Translations under genes and position numbers: made by a program
DNA from: Acetatifactor sp.
GTDB lineage: Bacteria; Bacillota; Clostridia; Lachnospirales; Lachnospiraceae
NCBI GenBank assembly: GCA_022511465.1
Contig: JAFLRM010000027.1
Location: 1-46,431 of the forward strand
Direction of reading: 5' to 3'
DNA length: 46,431 nucleotides
Notes under the pieces: generated by a model
What the model was told of the DNA's origin: nothing
The model's input: the letters and a program-made list of their open reading frames with translations, nothing else
Database searches by the model: none
In this document: piece by piece, positions 1 through 8,334 of the stretch
How the letters are laid out: each line of letters starts with the position of its first letter
Position numbering within the stretch: position 1 is the stretch's first letter

Positions 1-1
1 C

Positions 2-70
2 AACATATCTTATATCCAGTTTATTGAGTTTACACAAAACTTGAAACGGTCTCGAGAAATCGGCAATTAA
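2..70 (+). CDS. C-terminal end of an unidentified gene (partial)
   Basis: An open frame runs in from the left edge and stops at TAA 68-70, giving 22 residues that end in KRSREIGN. A stable hairpin follows two bases later, as expected at the end of a gene. The fragment is too short to assign to a family. It could also be a chance open frame. Confidence 0.3.
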   Translation, partial: NISYIQFIEFTQNLKRSREIGN

Positions 71-71
71 A

Positions 72-100
72 CAGCGGAGTAGCTTAATGCTACCCCGCTG
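72..100. terminator. Hairpin between convergent genes, probable bidirectional terminator
   Basis: CAGCGG-A-GTAGC pairs with GCTAC-C-CCGCTG across a TTAAT loop, with a single A/C mismatch. It lies between the frame ending at 70 and the minus-strand gene ending at 195. The U-tract is weak on both strands (TGTTTAATT on the minus side). Confidence 0.5.
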
Positions 101-194
101 ATAGATACTAATCAAAAATTGTGGTACCTCCAACGTTCATCGTATATCCTCCTTCCCATTCTATAAGCTATTATATACACTAACTCATGATGTG

Positions 195-1120
195 TCAACT
201 ACTTATTTTCTCGGCAGTAGCCCCTTTCATCGTATAGTTTCTTGCTATATCTATTTTATGTGTTCTTTCAGCTTTGTCTCTATTATTCCATTTTTCATAT
301 AATTCTATTACGTTAGTATAATATTTTGAGCCTTCTATATTATTCTGAATCGCAATGTTATAATATAGAACATAAACCACTTCTAGATATGTCTGATGTA
401 AAGACTGGTATACAACAGATTCATCAGCAGTTTCGTGTGAGAAATGCAGTGCAAAGTATTCTAGATTATTTAAAGTTTCTGTTACAATATTTCCCATAAA
501 TTTTTTAATAATGGCATTTCCATCTAAAGAGATTTCTACTGATTGTTTTTCGTTATCAATATTAATTTTAGTATTTTTTTCTATATCCAAATCAAGACCA
601 TAAATTTTATCAACCTCTAACACTGCCTGAATAAATTGATCAGACCTTGTTATCTTTTCAATTTGATTTTTATCGTGGGGAGTTAATAGTTTATTTAACT
701 CAACGACATCAAATATATTTATTTTTCCCTATCAATTTTATTTATGATTTTTAGTAAATCGCACTTTTGAAATACAGAATAAATTACAGAATAATTATCT
801 AAAATATTAATCTTGTAATATTCTGCAAGATCAATTGCTTTTTGAATTCGATCAACATTCATTTTAATTCTTTCCGCTCTTGTTGTAAGTGTATATTGCC
901 ATATACCTATTACACCACCTATTATAACTGCAATACTAGTCATAATTTGCGTAATATAATAAACTTTTGATAAAATTTCAGTATTTGTCAATGCATCCAT
1001 TATTCCTGATGCGTGATTTACTTTAAACAAAATAAAAATAGTTATTAAAAGAACAATAAGGATTACATAAATTGTTATATATCTCCATTTTTTTAATAAT
1101 AAAGCTTTTACTTTTTTCAT
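195..1120 (-). pseudogene. Two-TM membrane protein of unknown function, split by a 1-nt frameshift
   Basis: The gene starts at ATG 1120, preceded by GGAGG with a 7-nt spacer. The first 133 residues contain two hydrophobic segments (about 15-33 and 60-75), then a helical, charged region; the frame stops at 719. The next frame stays open without a break from the junction to 195 but has no ATG near its beginning; the first GTG is at 623. On the coding strand the junction reads GGGAAAAATAA. One extra A in this run of five would join both parts into one protein of about 308 residues. I therefore treat 195-623 and 719-1120 as one gene, either truly frameshifted or hit by a homopolymer sequencing error. 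The function is unknown; the TM-TM-helical layout resembles uncharacterised Firmicutes membrane proteins. Confidence 0.65.
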
Positions 1121-1294
1121 TCGGCCTCCAAGCGTTGTTTTTAATTATAATACAACAAAAAAAGATAATTTTCAACAAATTCGACATTTTTCTATGGAGG
1201 AGGTATAGAGGGAAGAAATGCTCTCTTTTATAATGACAAAAAATATTTCTTATGTTAAAATATAACAAAATATTATCACAAGTAGAGGTTATCA

Positions 1295-2062
1295 ATGAAA
1301 ACACAAATGAAAGAAAGTGGTTTTGGAATAGCTGCACTGGTACTCGGAATCATTGGCCTTTTAACGTCCTGCTTTCTAGTAGGAATCTTGCCGGCGGCAC
1401 TGGGATTGATTTTTGCTATAGTGGCTCTGGCAAGTAAAAACAGAAAGCACGGGACGGCTGTTGGGGGACTCGTTTGTTCCATAATAGCAATAGTGATCTT
1501 TATATTTGTGATCGTTGTGGCTGCTTTAGGTTCGGGCTCCGACGACGATGGGGCGCAAAAAGTAGGAACTGTGGAACAAAACAACGATTCTAAACAAGAA
1601 GATGTACGTCAGGAGGAAGTAAGTCCAGAAGAGACCAAGCAAGAGGAGACAAGTCGGGAAGAAGCAAGCCAAGAGAGTGAAGATGGCTTTATTGTTGGTG
1701 ATGTAGTTGAAACTTCTGATTTGAGAATTTCCTTTTTTAGTGCGGGAGAATATGTGGAGGACAACCAGTTTCTGCAACCCAGTGAGGGAAATGTATACTA
1801 CAGAATGGAGTTTGAGATTGAAAACCTTTCTAATTCTGATAAATCTATCTCTTCCTTGGTTGGCTGGAATTGTTATGCCGATGACTATGCTGTAAGTCAA
1901 TCATGGATGGTTGGTGATGATGGTTTAGATGCATCACTTTCCTCTGGCAAAAAGGTGAAAGGTGCAGTATACTTTGAAGTTCCAGAAGACGCGGAAAGCA
2001 TTGTTCTTGAGTTTGAGCCAAATTTCTGGACAAGTGAGAAGATTGTATTTATTGCAAAGTAG
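1295..2062 (+). CDS. DUF4190-like membrane protein with C-terminal DUF4352-like Ig domain
   Basis: A 255-residue protein. Residues about 8-80 form two or three glycine-rich hydrophobic segments typical of the small membrane domain DUF4190 (GIAALVLGIIGLLTS, then AVGGLVCSIIAIVIF). A low-complexity Glu/Ser/Gln linker follows at about 95-128. Residues about 133-255 form a beta-rich region with the DUF4352 telokin-like pattern, with repeated 'yvedNqFlqPseGnvYyrmEfeIeN'-style spacing. The C-terminal domain is probably extracellular and the linker spans wall material. Substrate or partner is unknown. A GAGG-type ribosome site lies 7 nt before ATG 1295. The gene is divergent from the broken gene to the left. 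Its last bases overlap a phage remnant, so the 3' end may be a recombination junction. Confidence 0.75.
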   Translation: MKTQMKESGFGIAALVLGIIGLLTSCFLVGILPAALGLIFAIVALASKNRKHGTAVGGLVCSIIAIVIFIFVIVVAALGSGSDDDGAQKVGTVEQNNDSKQEDVRQEEVSPEETKQEETSREEASQESEDGFIVGDVVETSDLRISFFSAGEYVEDNQFLQPSEGNVYYRMEFEIENLSNSDKSISSLVGWNCYADDYAVSQSWMVGDDGLDASLSSGKKVKGAVYFEVPEDAESIVLEFEPNFWTSEKIVFIAK

Positions 2063-2279
2063 AGCATTGCTTGACAACGCCTACAATGACAAGAGCTTAC
2101 GAGCGAAGCTATACGCGGACATATATCGGCAGCTTAAGCGTGAGTTTGGCATCGATACATACAAGGCGATCAAGAGGAACCAGGCAGGGTTAGCACTGGA
2201 GATTGTGGAGCAGTATAGACCGCCGATGGTGCTAGCACAGGAGATTGAATGGGAAAATGCACAGATGCGGATGGCGTAA
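2058..2279 (+). pseudogene. C-terminal fragment of a phage ORF6C-type antirepressor
   Basis: From 2058 the frame reads SRALLDNAYNDKSLRAKLY, then IYRQLKREFGIDTYKAIKR. This is the conserved core of the ORF6C domain found at the C-terminus of phage anti-repressors. The open frame extends upstream only as a shadow inside the 3' end of the preceding gene, and no ribosome site or start serves it. It is a truncated prophage relic. A hairpin terminator follows at 2293. Confidence 0.7.
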
Positions 2280-2292
2280 TAGGGAATGTTGG

Positions 2293-2321
2293 AAAGAGGT
2301 GGCGAAGGCTGCCTCTTTTTT
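2293..2321 (+). terminator. Rho-independent terminator
   Basis: AAAGAGG (2293-2299) pairs with CCTCTTT (2312-2318), followed by a short T-run. It lies just after the ORF6C relic. Confidence 0.7.
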
Positions 2322-2477
2322 AAATTATAATTATATTTTGTAAATTATGAATATTTTATGTAAATTCTTGTCGATATGTTGTATTATTTCCCGTGATTAT
2401 ACGACAGAATCATGTTGTATTATGTCGAAATATAAAATATAATCTAATTGTTAAAAATGATGGCGGCACGTTTGAGG

Positions 2478-2702
2478 TTACATAAAAAGAATAATGATAA
2501 TTATAATATCTTGTTCCTGAATTTCTCCAGGCTTTTTCTTAATTGTATCCCTCTGCTGCAACGCAGTTTTATCATTTGTGTAATTGGTATACATACGGTT
2601 GAGTGATAATGCCATCGAAATTAAAGTACATAAAAAAGAAAAATCTTCTTTTCCAAAATAAGCTCCTATCGCAGATACAATTAACACAATGATAACGTCC
2701 AT
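2478..2702 (-). CDS. Small hydrophobic protein, unknown function
   Basis: A 74-residue protein starting at ATG 2702, preceded by AAAGGAGAT at good spacing on the minus strand. This ribosome site is the main reason to believe it is real. The first 30 residues are strongly hydrophobic (MDVIIVLIVSAIGAYFG), then a charged stretch, then an unusual run of isoleucines near the C-terminus. It is a probable membrane peptide. No family is recognised. It sits alone between phage remnants. Confidence 0.5.
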   Translation of the reverse strand: MDVIIVLIVSAIGAYFGKEDFSFLCTLISMALSLNRMYTNYTNDKTALQQRDTIKKKPGEIQEQDIIIIIILFM

Positions 2703-2937
2703 AACTTATCTCCTTTCAGATATGAAATGGCCGCCATCACTTTTAATAGATCCTGAATACGCAAAACTCAGATTTTCATAACCGAGCCTCGCATATTCCG
2801 TTGAATTATAACATAATATTACAAAAAAGTACAATATTTTTTGGACGGTGTCACCACTGTCCTTTTTTCATGTTCAAAATGTGTATACAACTTTTCCTCT
2901 CACATGCGTTACAATAGCATCAGAGAGGAAAGAGCAA

Positions 2938-3111
2938 ATGATTGATAAATACGGCTGGGTACATTGTCCCATCTGCCAAAACAAGACCAAAACTAAGGTG
3001 ACTCCTCAGACAGTGGTAAAACACTTCCCCCTGTTCTGTCCAAAGTGCAAGCAGGAAAGTGAGGTCAACGTGGAAAACATGGAGATGACACTGTCAGGGA
3101 AGAAAAAGTAA
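2938..3111 (+). CDS. Cysteine-rich KTR-type zinc-binding small protein
   Basis: A 57-residue protein with two CxxC knuckles (CPICQNKTKTKVT and FCPKCKQES), the layout of the Cys-rich KTR family common in Firmicutes mobile elements. ATG 2938 is chosen over an upstream in-frame ATG (2848) because GAGGAAAG lies just before it and homology starts there (MIDKYGWVHCPIC). It probably binds zinc. The role is unknown; members often accompany conjugative elements or prophages, which fits the neighbouring phage relics. A strong terminator follows. Confidence 0.75.
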   Translation: MIDKYGWVHCPICQNKTKTKVTPQTVVKHFPLFCPKCKQESEVNVENMEMTLSGKKK

Positions 3112-3133
3112 ATATATTTCGGAGCCAGAGCCT

Positions 3134-3180
3134 AGAGCCGGAGCCAATATGCCAGAAATGGCACGTTGTCCGGCTCTTTT
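3134..3180 (+). terminator. Strong rho-independent terminator with nested hairpin
   Basis: AGAGCCGGA (3134-3142) pairs with TCCGGCTCT (3169-3177), followed by TTTT. Inside it lies a second perfect hairpin, TGCCA-GAAA-TGGCA (3150-3163), with a GNRA tetraloop. It terminates the KTR gene. Confidence 0.85.
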
Positions 3181-3370
3181 TAATTGCTTACATCTTATTT
3201 GCCATAGATACCCTTTCACAGGGCACACGTCCTTAATAGAAACACCCTTGCGGTGGAGGTTGAAAAGCGGATGCAGTTTCCGGCGTGTGCATTACCCCGA
3301 TAGGTGGTCTAATCCTATCTCAATCCATACCTGCGGCGGCAGATCAATAAACACGACCAGGAGGATAGAT

Positions 3371-4027
3371 ATGCAAAAGTTACTTGAAACATTGAAAGAG
3401 TTCGGTGTAGAGATTCCGGAGAATAAGCAGGCTGAAGTAAAGAAAGCACTGTCTGAGCATTACAAGAATGTTGCAGAGCATGACAAGGCGGTCAAGAAGC
3501 TGGAGGCGGATCGTGACGCTTGGAAAGAGAAAGCAAAGACCGCAGAAACCATACTGAAATCGTTTGAGGGCATTGACCCGGCAAAGATTCAGGGTGAGCT
3601 GGACACTTGGAAGAAGAAAGCCGAGGAGGCCGAAGAGAATGCCAAGAAGCAGATCTACGAGCGTGACTTTGCAGATGCGCTTAAGGTGGAGCTGGAGAGT
3701 GTGAAGTTCACCTCTGACGCAGCAAAGCGTGATGTTATGGCGCAGATCAAGGCGGCGGAGCTGAAACTGAAAGACGGCAAGATTCTCGGACTGTCAGATC
3801 TGCTTGATCAGATTAGGGAAAAGGATGCATCGGCGTTCGTTGATGAGGAACAGGAGCATCTGGAAGCTGGACAGGCACGGTTTACCCAGCCTAATAAGCC
3901 GGGAAGCACAAAACCCGGAACCAAAGTTTCGATGGCGGAACTCATGCGAATGAAGAATGAGAAGCTCAACTTGACTCAGGATGGTATTGCGGGGTATAAC
4001 ACGATTCAGGCATTGTTCTATAACTAA
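3371..4027 (+). CDS. Phage minor structural protein GP20-like (capsid scaffold), orphan
   Basis: A 218-residue, highly charged, coiled-coil protein. The N-terminus MQKLLETLKEFGVEIPE and the central helical region (about 30-110), followed by a C-terminal part, match the GP20 family of phage head scaffolding proteins. ATG 3371 has AGGAGG 7 nt upstream; the frame stays open further upstream, but that region has no start with a ribosome site and covers a terminator. No head, portal or terminase gene is nearby, so this is a stranded prophage gene. Its last 20 residues look unlike the usual family C-terminus and may be a chimeric junction. Confidence 0.75.
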   Translation: MQKLLETLKEFGVEIPENKQAEVKKALSEHYKNVAEHDKAVKKLEADRDAWKEKAKTAETILKSFEGIDPAKIQGELDTWKKKAEEAEENAKKQIYERDFADALKVELESVKFTSDAAKRDVMAQIKAAELKLKDGKILGLSDLLDQIREKDASAFVDEEQEHLEAGQARFTQPNKPGSTKPGTKVSMAELMRMKNEKLNLTQDGIAGYNTIQALFYN

Positions 4028-4152
4028 GATATTGTTATATAAAGTACGGAAAGATATTGAAAAATTTTGATAAAAAATAAGCCGTTAGTAACAGGTTAGT
4101 AACAAAAAATGCCTAGAAACCGCGGAAAAACGTATTTTACATTTAAGGAATT

Positions 4153-4196
4153 CTTAAACAAGCTTAATCTATACTTAAAAAACGTTGTGATATAAT
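4153..4196 (+). promoter_or_regulatory. Promoter with three phased CTTAA boxes upstream of vanZ-like gene
   Basis: CTTAA occurs at 4153-4157, 4163-4167 and 4174-4178, so the boxes start 10 and 11 bp apart, on one face of the helix. A consensus TATAAT -10 follows at 4191-4196. No good -35 is present, as expected for an activator-dependent promoter. The array suits tandem binding of an OmpR-family regulator; the nearby regulator at 4962 is the natural candidate (inference). Confidence 0.5.
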
Positions 4197-4227
4197 GGAC
4201 AAAACTGTTTTATTTGGAGGCATACCA

Positions 4228-4866
4228 ATGGTTCGTTTGTTATCTATAAGTATAGGTGTTGTTTCGACAATGGTTGTTCTGCTGCCTATAATGTTTGTTG
4301 TACATTATACAGTGTTTAGGCGACACGATTTAAAAAAGACGATATTTATCTTTATATATGCGGCTTACTTGTCTGCGGTTTTTACAGCAGTAGGTATACC
4401 AACCATAAACACATTGGCGGTTAGCGCAGAATTTAACTGGATTCCGGTCATAGATATTATAAATAGCCCGACAGAATATATAAAAAATACAGTGCTGAAC
4501 ATTATACTGTTTGTTCCTTTGGGCTTTTTATTGCCTGCCATTTGGAGCAAGTATCGTCCATTTAAGATCACTTTCTTTACAGGGCTAGGATTATCTTTCA
4601 TTATCGAAATACTTCAAATATTCTCTTTTAGGCTTACAGATGTTGATGATTTGCTTACGAATACTGCAGGAACAATAATAGGATACTGTTTATCAAGAAT
4701 GTTTTCTGAAAAACTTAGACTTAAATTACCGGACTCTAATGGAAAGTATGAGCCGATTGCCCTTTGTGTTGTTGTATTTCTGATCATGTTTGTCATTCAG
4801 CCACTTATCTCCAGCGAAATATGGGAGTATGTGTTATCCAGTTCTTTATGGGAAAGGATACGATAG
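4228..4866 (+). CDS. VanZ-like membrane protein
   Basis: A 212-residue protein with about five hydrophobic segments. The VanZ core is clear at about residues 85-160: NTVLNIILFVPLGFLLP, then a second helix with FIIEILQIFSFR, and the D-V-D-D-L-x-x-N-T-x-G motif followed by IIGY. VanZ proteins lower susceptibility to teicoplanin and other lipoglycopeptides, or to host peptides, by an unresolved mechanism at the membrane. ATG 4228 is preferred over ATG 4195 because GGAGG lies 7-8 nt before it and ATG 4195 overlaps the TATAAT box. It heads a sensing and export cluster with the two-component system and ABC genes downstream. Confidence 0.85.
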   Translation: MVRLLSISIGVVSTMVVLLPIMFVVHYTVFRRHDLKKTIFIFIYAAYLSAVFTAVGIPTINTLAVSAEFNWIPVIDIINSPTEYIKNTVLNIILFVPLGFLLPAIWSKYRPFKITFFTGLGLSFIIEILQIFSFRLTDVDDLLTNTAGTIIGYCLSRMFSEKLRLKLPDSNGKYEPIALCVVVFLIMFVIQPLISSEIWEYVLSSSLWERIR

Positions 4867-4961
4867 CTAATTAAGCAAGAGGCTGATATATTGTCCGGAG
4901 TGTTGATGAAAAGTTGATATTTATACAGTATAATAGTATCAAAAACGATGAGGTAATGCCT

Positions 4962-5633
4962 ATGTACAAAATACTGGTGGCAGATGATGAAAGGGATGTG
5001 GTGAGTCTGCTGAAGGACTATTTTGAAGTCAATGATTATCTGGTCATCACCGCATATACCGGGGCGGAGGCGATTGAGAAGGCATTGCAGGATCCGGATA
5101 TTATTCTGCTGGATGTCAATATGCCGGACGGTGACGGCCTCTCCGTCTGTCGTAAGATCCGCGATCATGTATCCTGCCCGATTCTGTTTTTGACTGCCCG
5201 GATTGAGGACAGCGACAAGATTTCCGGTTTTGCCTCGGGTGGCGATGATTATATCATTAAGCCGTTTTCCATTGAAGAGTTGGGCGCCAGAGTGTCCGCA
5301 CATATTCGGCGCGACCACAGGGTCAAAGCACAGGCAAATGTCCGATTTTTTGGCGATCTGACAATTGACTATACTGCAAAGACGGTTTCTGCGGCGGGAA
5401 CGATCTTAGAGCTTGCCAAAAAGGAATATCAGATCATAGAGCTTCTGTCCCTGAACTGCGGACAAGTCTTTGACAAGGAACGCATCTATGAGAAAATCTG
5501 GGGTTATGACGCTGAGGGTAAAGCTTCCGTTGTTGCGGAACACATACGCCGTATCCGGGCAAAGTTAGCAAAACATGATCAGGAATATCACATTGAAACA
5601 GTCTGGGGAATGGGGTATAAATGGGTAAAATAG
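4962..5633 (+). CDS. OmpR/PhoB-family response regulator
   Basis: A 223-residue protein. The receiver domain (about 1-118) has the acidic pair DDE near residue 8, the phospho-acceptor Asp in IILLDVNMPDGDG (about 52), the conserved Thr in LFLTAR, and Lys in IIKPF. A winged-helix DNA-binding domain (about 130-223) ends in ETVWGMGYKW, typical of the family. ATG 4962 is selected by GATGAGG 8 nt upstream; the open frame extends further but without a ribosome site. The gene overlaps the kinase by 13 nt, so the two are translationally coupled. The pairing with an ABC exporter and VanZ suggests envelope-stress or antibiotic-peptide sensing. The tandem CTTAA boxes upstream of vanZ may be its target. 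Confidence 0.9.
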   Translation: MYKILVADDERDVVSLLKDYFEVNDYLVITAYTGAEAIEKALQDPDIILLDVNMPDGDGLSVCRKIRDHVSCPILFLTARIEDSDKISGFASGGDDYIIKPFSIEELGARVSAHIRRDHRVKAQANVRFFGDLTIDYTAKTVSAAGTILELAKKEYQIIELLSLNCGQVFDKERIYEKIWGYDAEGKASVVAEHIRRIRAKLAKHDQEYHIETVWGMGYKWVK

Positions 5634-6721
5634 AGAAGAAAAGACATTCGTTAAAGTGGAGCATAGCACCTTATCTGCCGTTCTGTCTGATCGCTGCATA
5701 TTTGGGAACAATGACCATAGCAGTTGGTACAAATTATTTGCAGGACTGGTATATGGGCAGACACCTCAATTCTTTCAATATGGGATATTTTATCGTATAT
5801 TGGATCATCAGTTATGCACAGATGATTTTGATCCCTGCCTGGGTTATTTTCTGTATTGTCGTGCCGGGGATCATCTTTTACAACTGGGAACTAAAAAAAC
5901 CCATTGATATCCTGCTTGACGCTTCCCGAAAGATTGCGGATAATGAGCTTGATTTTAAAGTAGAATACAAAAAGCAGAACGAGCTTGGCATGCTGTGTAC
6001 GGCCTTTGACGATATGCGGTCAGCACTCTATGAAAATAACTTGGAAATGTGGCGGTCACTGGAGGAGCGCAAGCGGCTTAACTCTGCATTTTCCCACGAT
6101 TTGCGCACTCCTCTGACGGTACTCAGAGGTTATACGGATTTTCTGGAAAAGTATATTCCGGACGGCAAGGTCACACAGGAAAAGCTTCTGTCCGTCATTT
6201 CCATGATGAATGGGCAGATTTCACGGCTTGAGCATTATGCGCAGAAGATGAACGCTGTCCAGAAGCTGGAAGATATCGTCCCCAACATCCATAATATTCC
6301 GGAAGAAGAACTATTTTCCATTCTCTCCGAAACGGGAAAGATGATAGTCGGTGATAAATTCCGGCTGGACGGTGCTCCGGATCACAGAAATATATCGATC
6401 GATACGGAACTTGTAATACAGGTGTACGAAAACCTGATCTCAAATGCCGTCCGATACACCGAAAATACCGTTACAGTAAATTGTGGTATAGCCGAAAATA
6501 TTCTGACCATTTCGGTTCTTGACGATGGAAAGGGCTTTACCGAAGAAGCGCTGAAAAATGCAGCTCAGCCGTTCTTTCGGGACGGGAAGGAACCGGACAA
6601 AACCCATTTTGGACTTGGACTTTACATCAGCCGTATTCTCTGCGAAAAGTGTGGAAGAACGCTTACAATGGAGAATCACGAAAACGGTGGCAAGGTTACA
6701 GCCAAATTTTTCTGCGGATAA
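5621..6721 (+). CDS. Sensor histidine kinase partnered with the OmpR-type regulator
   Basis: A 366-residue protein. Two TM segments (about 17-38 and 58-87) flank a short extracellular loop of only about 20 residues, typical of intramembrane-sensing kinases that work with ABC transporters. A HAMP-like linker follows (about 92-140). The phospho-acceptor His159 lies in SHDLRTPLTVLRGY. The ATPase domain has the N box (YENLISNAVRYT), G1 (DDGKGF) and G2 (HFGLGLYI). It starts inside the regulator gene. A terminator hairpin lies 47 nt after its stop, before the ABC genes. Confidence 0.9.
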   Translation: MGKIEKKRHSLKWSIAPYLPFCLIAAYLGTMTIAVGTNYLQDWYMGRHLNSFNMGYFIVYWIISYAQMILIPAWVIFCIVVPGIIFYNWELKKPIDILLDASRKIADNELDFKVEYKKQNELGMLCTAFDDMRSALYENNLEMWRSLEERKRLNSAFSHDLRTPLTVLRGYTDFLEKYIPDGKVTQEKLLSVISMMNGQISRLEHYAQKMNAVQKLEDIVPNIHNIPEEELFSILSETGKMIVGDKFRLDGAPDHRNISIDTELVIQVYENLISNAVRYTENTVTVNCGIAENILTISVLDDGKGFTEEALKNAAQPFFRDGKEPDKTHFGLGLYISRILCEKCGRTLTMENHENGGKVTAKFFCG

Positions 6722-6767
6722 ATTTCCAAAAGTAGATAAAAAGTTGAAAGTCATGATGTATCATAAC

Positions 6768-6797
6768 AGCATGGTCGAAAGACCATGCTATTTTTTT
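6768..6797 (+). terminator. Perfect terminator/attenuator in front of the ABC genes
   Basis: AGCATGGTC-GAAA-GACCATGCT (6768-6789) is a 9-bp perfect stem with a GNRA loop, followed by ATTTTTTT. The T-run leads directly into the GAAAGGA ribosome site of the ATPase gene. It either separates kinase and transporter expression or acts as an attenuator. No separate promoter for the ABC genes is evident between 6798 and 6812. Confidence 0.85.
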
Positions 6798-6812
6798 GAA
6801 AGGAATGATTTT

Positions 6813-7412
6813 ATGGACAACAGCATTGAAATCCGAAACGTCAACAAATTCTATGGCAGAAAGCAGGCTTTGAAAAACGTGAGTCTCACCATACACCAGG
6901 GCATGTTTGGTCTGCTGGGACGAAACGGAGCCGGGAAAACCACGCTTATGAAAACCCTTGCCACACTTCACTTAAAGAAAAGCGGAAAGATAACCGTGTG
7001 TGGCATCCCTATTGAACATGCAAAAGAAATTCGGAGCATGACGGGATATCTTCCACAGGATTTTTCCATGTATCCGTCAATGACGGTACAGGAAAGTCTT
7101 GACTATCTGGGTGTACTTTCGGGAATGGAGAGACGTCTTCGTAAAAAGAGGATCGCACTTTTGTTAAAACGTGTGAATTTAACAGAACACAAACATAAAA
7201 AAGTCAAGGCATTGTCGGGCGGCATGAAGCGCCGTCTGGGCATTGCACAGGCATTGCTTCACAATCCTAAAGTTCTCATTGTAGATGAGCCCACTGCCGG
7301 TCTCGATCCGGAGGAACGTATCCGTTTTCGGAATCTTCTCTGTGAAGTTGCGGAGGAACGCATCGTGATTTTGTCCACGCACATTGTCGGTGATTACAGT
7401 AGAGGAGCTTAA
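6813..7412 (+). pseudogene. ABC transporter ATPase, C-terminally truncated
   Basis: Starts at ATG 6813 after AAAGGA. The 199 residues contain Walker A GRNGAGKT (36-43), the Q-loop region LPQDF, the signature LSGGMKRR (134-141), Walker B VLIVDEP and the H-loop His190 in STHIVGD. The protein stops right after this motif with the unrelated tail YSRGA. Family members continue for about 80-100 more residues. The truncation coincides with the start of an N-terminally incomplete permease, so one deletion has probably removed both ends. The ATPase core is intact, so residual activity cannot be excluded. Confidence 0.8.
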
Positions 7413-8334
7413 TTCCTTTGAAGATTTTGAACAGGGCGGTTATTATATGGATGAAAACGGCTATATGTTTTACCTTGAGCCAAATATTCCGGAGGTAAAT
7501 ATCCCGGGGAACCTCACATATGAGCGCTTCCGTGAACTGATGAGAGAAGTGGATAAGATCATCGGGGGAGGCTCAAAGTACAGCGACGACTCTATCGTAG
7601 AAAATTTTTCGCTTGTTCCCATGCCCTATGAGGATGCCCTTTTGGAATATGAACAATTTTTATACGAGGATAAGATTACAGGAGCATATGCCCGCCTTTA
7701 CTGTGACTATATGGGGATCGTATTAGCAATCCTGCCTGTTTTTGTGGCAGCAGCCCTTGCAAATCTCGACAAAAGATCACGCATGGAACAGCTCGCTTAT
7801 GCGAGAAAAATTTCTTCAGCAAGGCTGGTTTTTACACGCTTTCTATCGCTGATAGCCGTCATGGTGATTCCCGTGATCCTAACCGCAGTGATTGCCCAAA
7901 CAAAGGTAAACAGTCTTTATTCCGATTGTGCTGTGGATCGTTTTGCAATTTTCAGATATGCAGTGCTTTGGCTTGTTCCCAATATCACGACAGCTTCCGT
8001 GGTTGGAATGCTGATCACGGAAAGCTCCTCCGGGTTGCTTGCAATTTTTGCACAGGGTGTATGGTGGTTTGCAAGTGTCTTCACCTCGACGGGTGGCCTG
8101 ACGGGAGGAATCGGCAGATTTACACTGGTAATGCGTCATAACTCCCTTATAGGGCATGATATTTTTTATGCCCAGTGGGAAAATATTGTATTCAATCGTA
8201 TCTTTTTCACTGTGGTTTCGCTGCTGGGAATTGCACTGACAACATTTGTTTATGAACAGAAAAGGAGGGGGATGCTTGGTGGACTCCCGTTTCAGATCAA
8301 CCTTCAGAATTTTAAGCGTCAATCTAAGGCATAA
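7384..8334 (+). pseudogene. ABC-2 type permease, N-terminally truncated
   Basis: The frame opens inside the end of the ATPase gene, and the only start at this end is a weak TTG at 7384. The recognisable protein begins at about VEELNSFEDFEQ. Residues about 5-105 are a soluble, presumably extracytoplasmic region (YYMDENGYMFYLEP). Several TM helices then follow to about residue 300. ABC-2 permeases with a large loop have a TM helix and coupling region before it; here these are missing. Together with the shortened ATPase this indicates a deletion around 7395. The exporter is likely non-functional. Confidence 0.75.

Noticed and set aside
3149..3370. Upstream extension of the GP20 frame
   Set aside because: It starts inside a terminator hairpin, shows no family similarity, and the AGGAGG site supports ATG 3371.
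4903..4934. Sigma-A promoter before the response regulator
   Set aside because: TATAAT is present at 4929-4934, but TTGATG and TTGATA lie 20 and 9 bp away, so no acceptable spacing exists.
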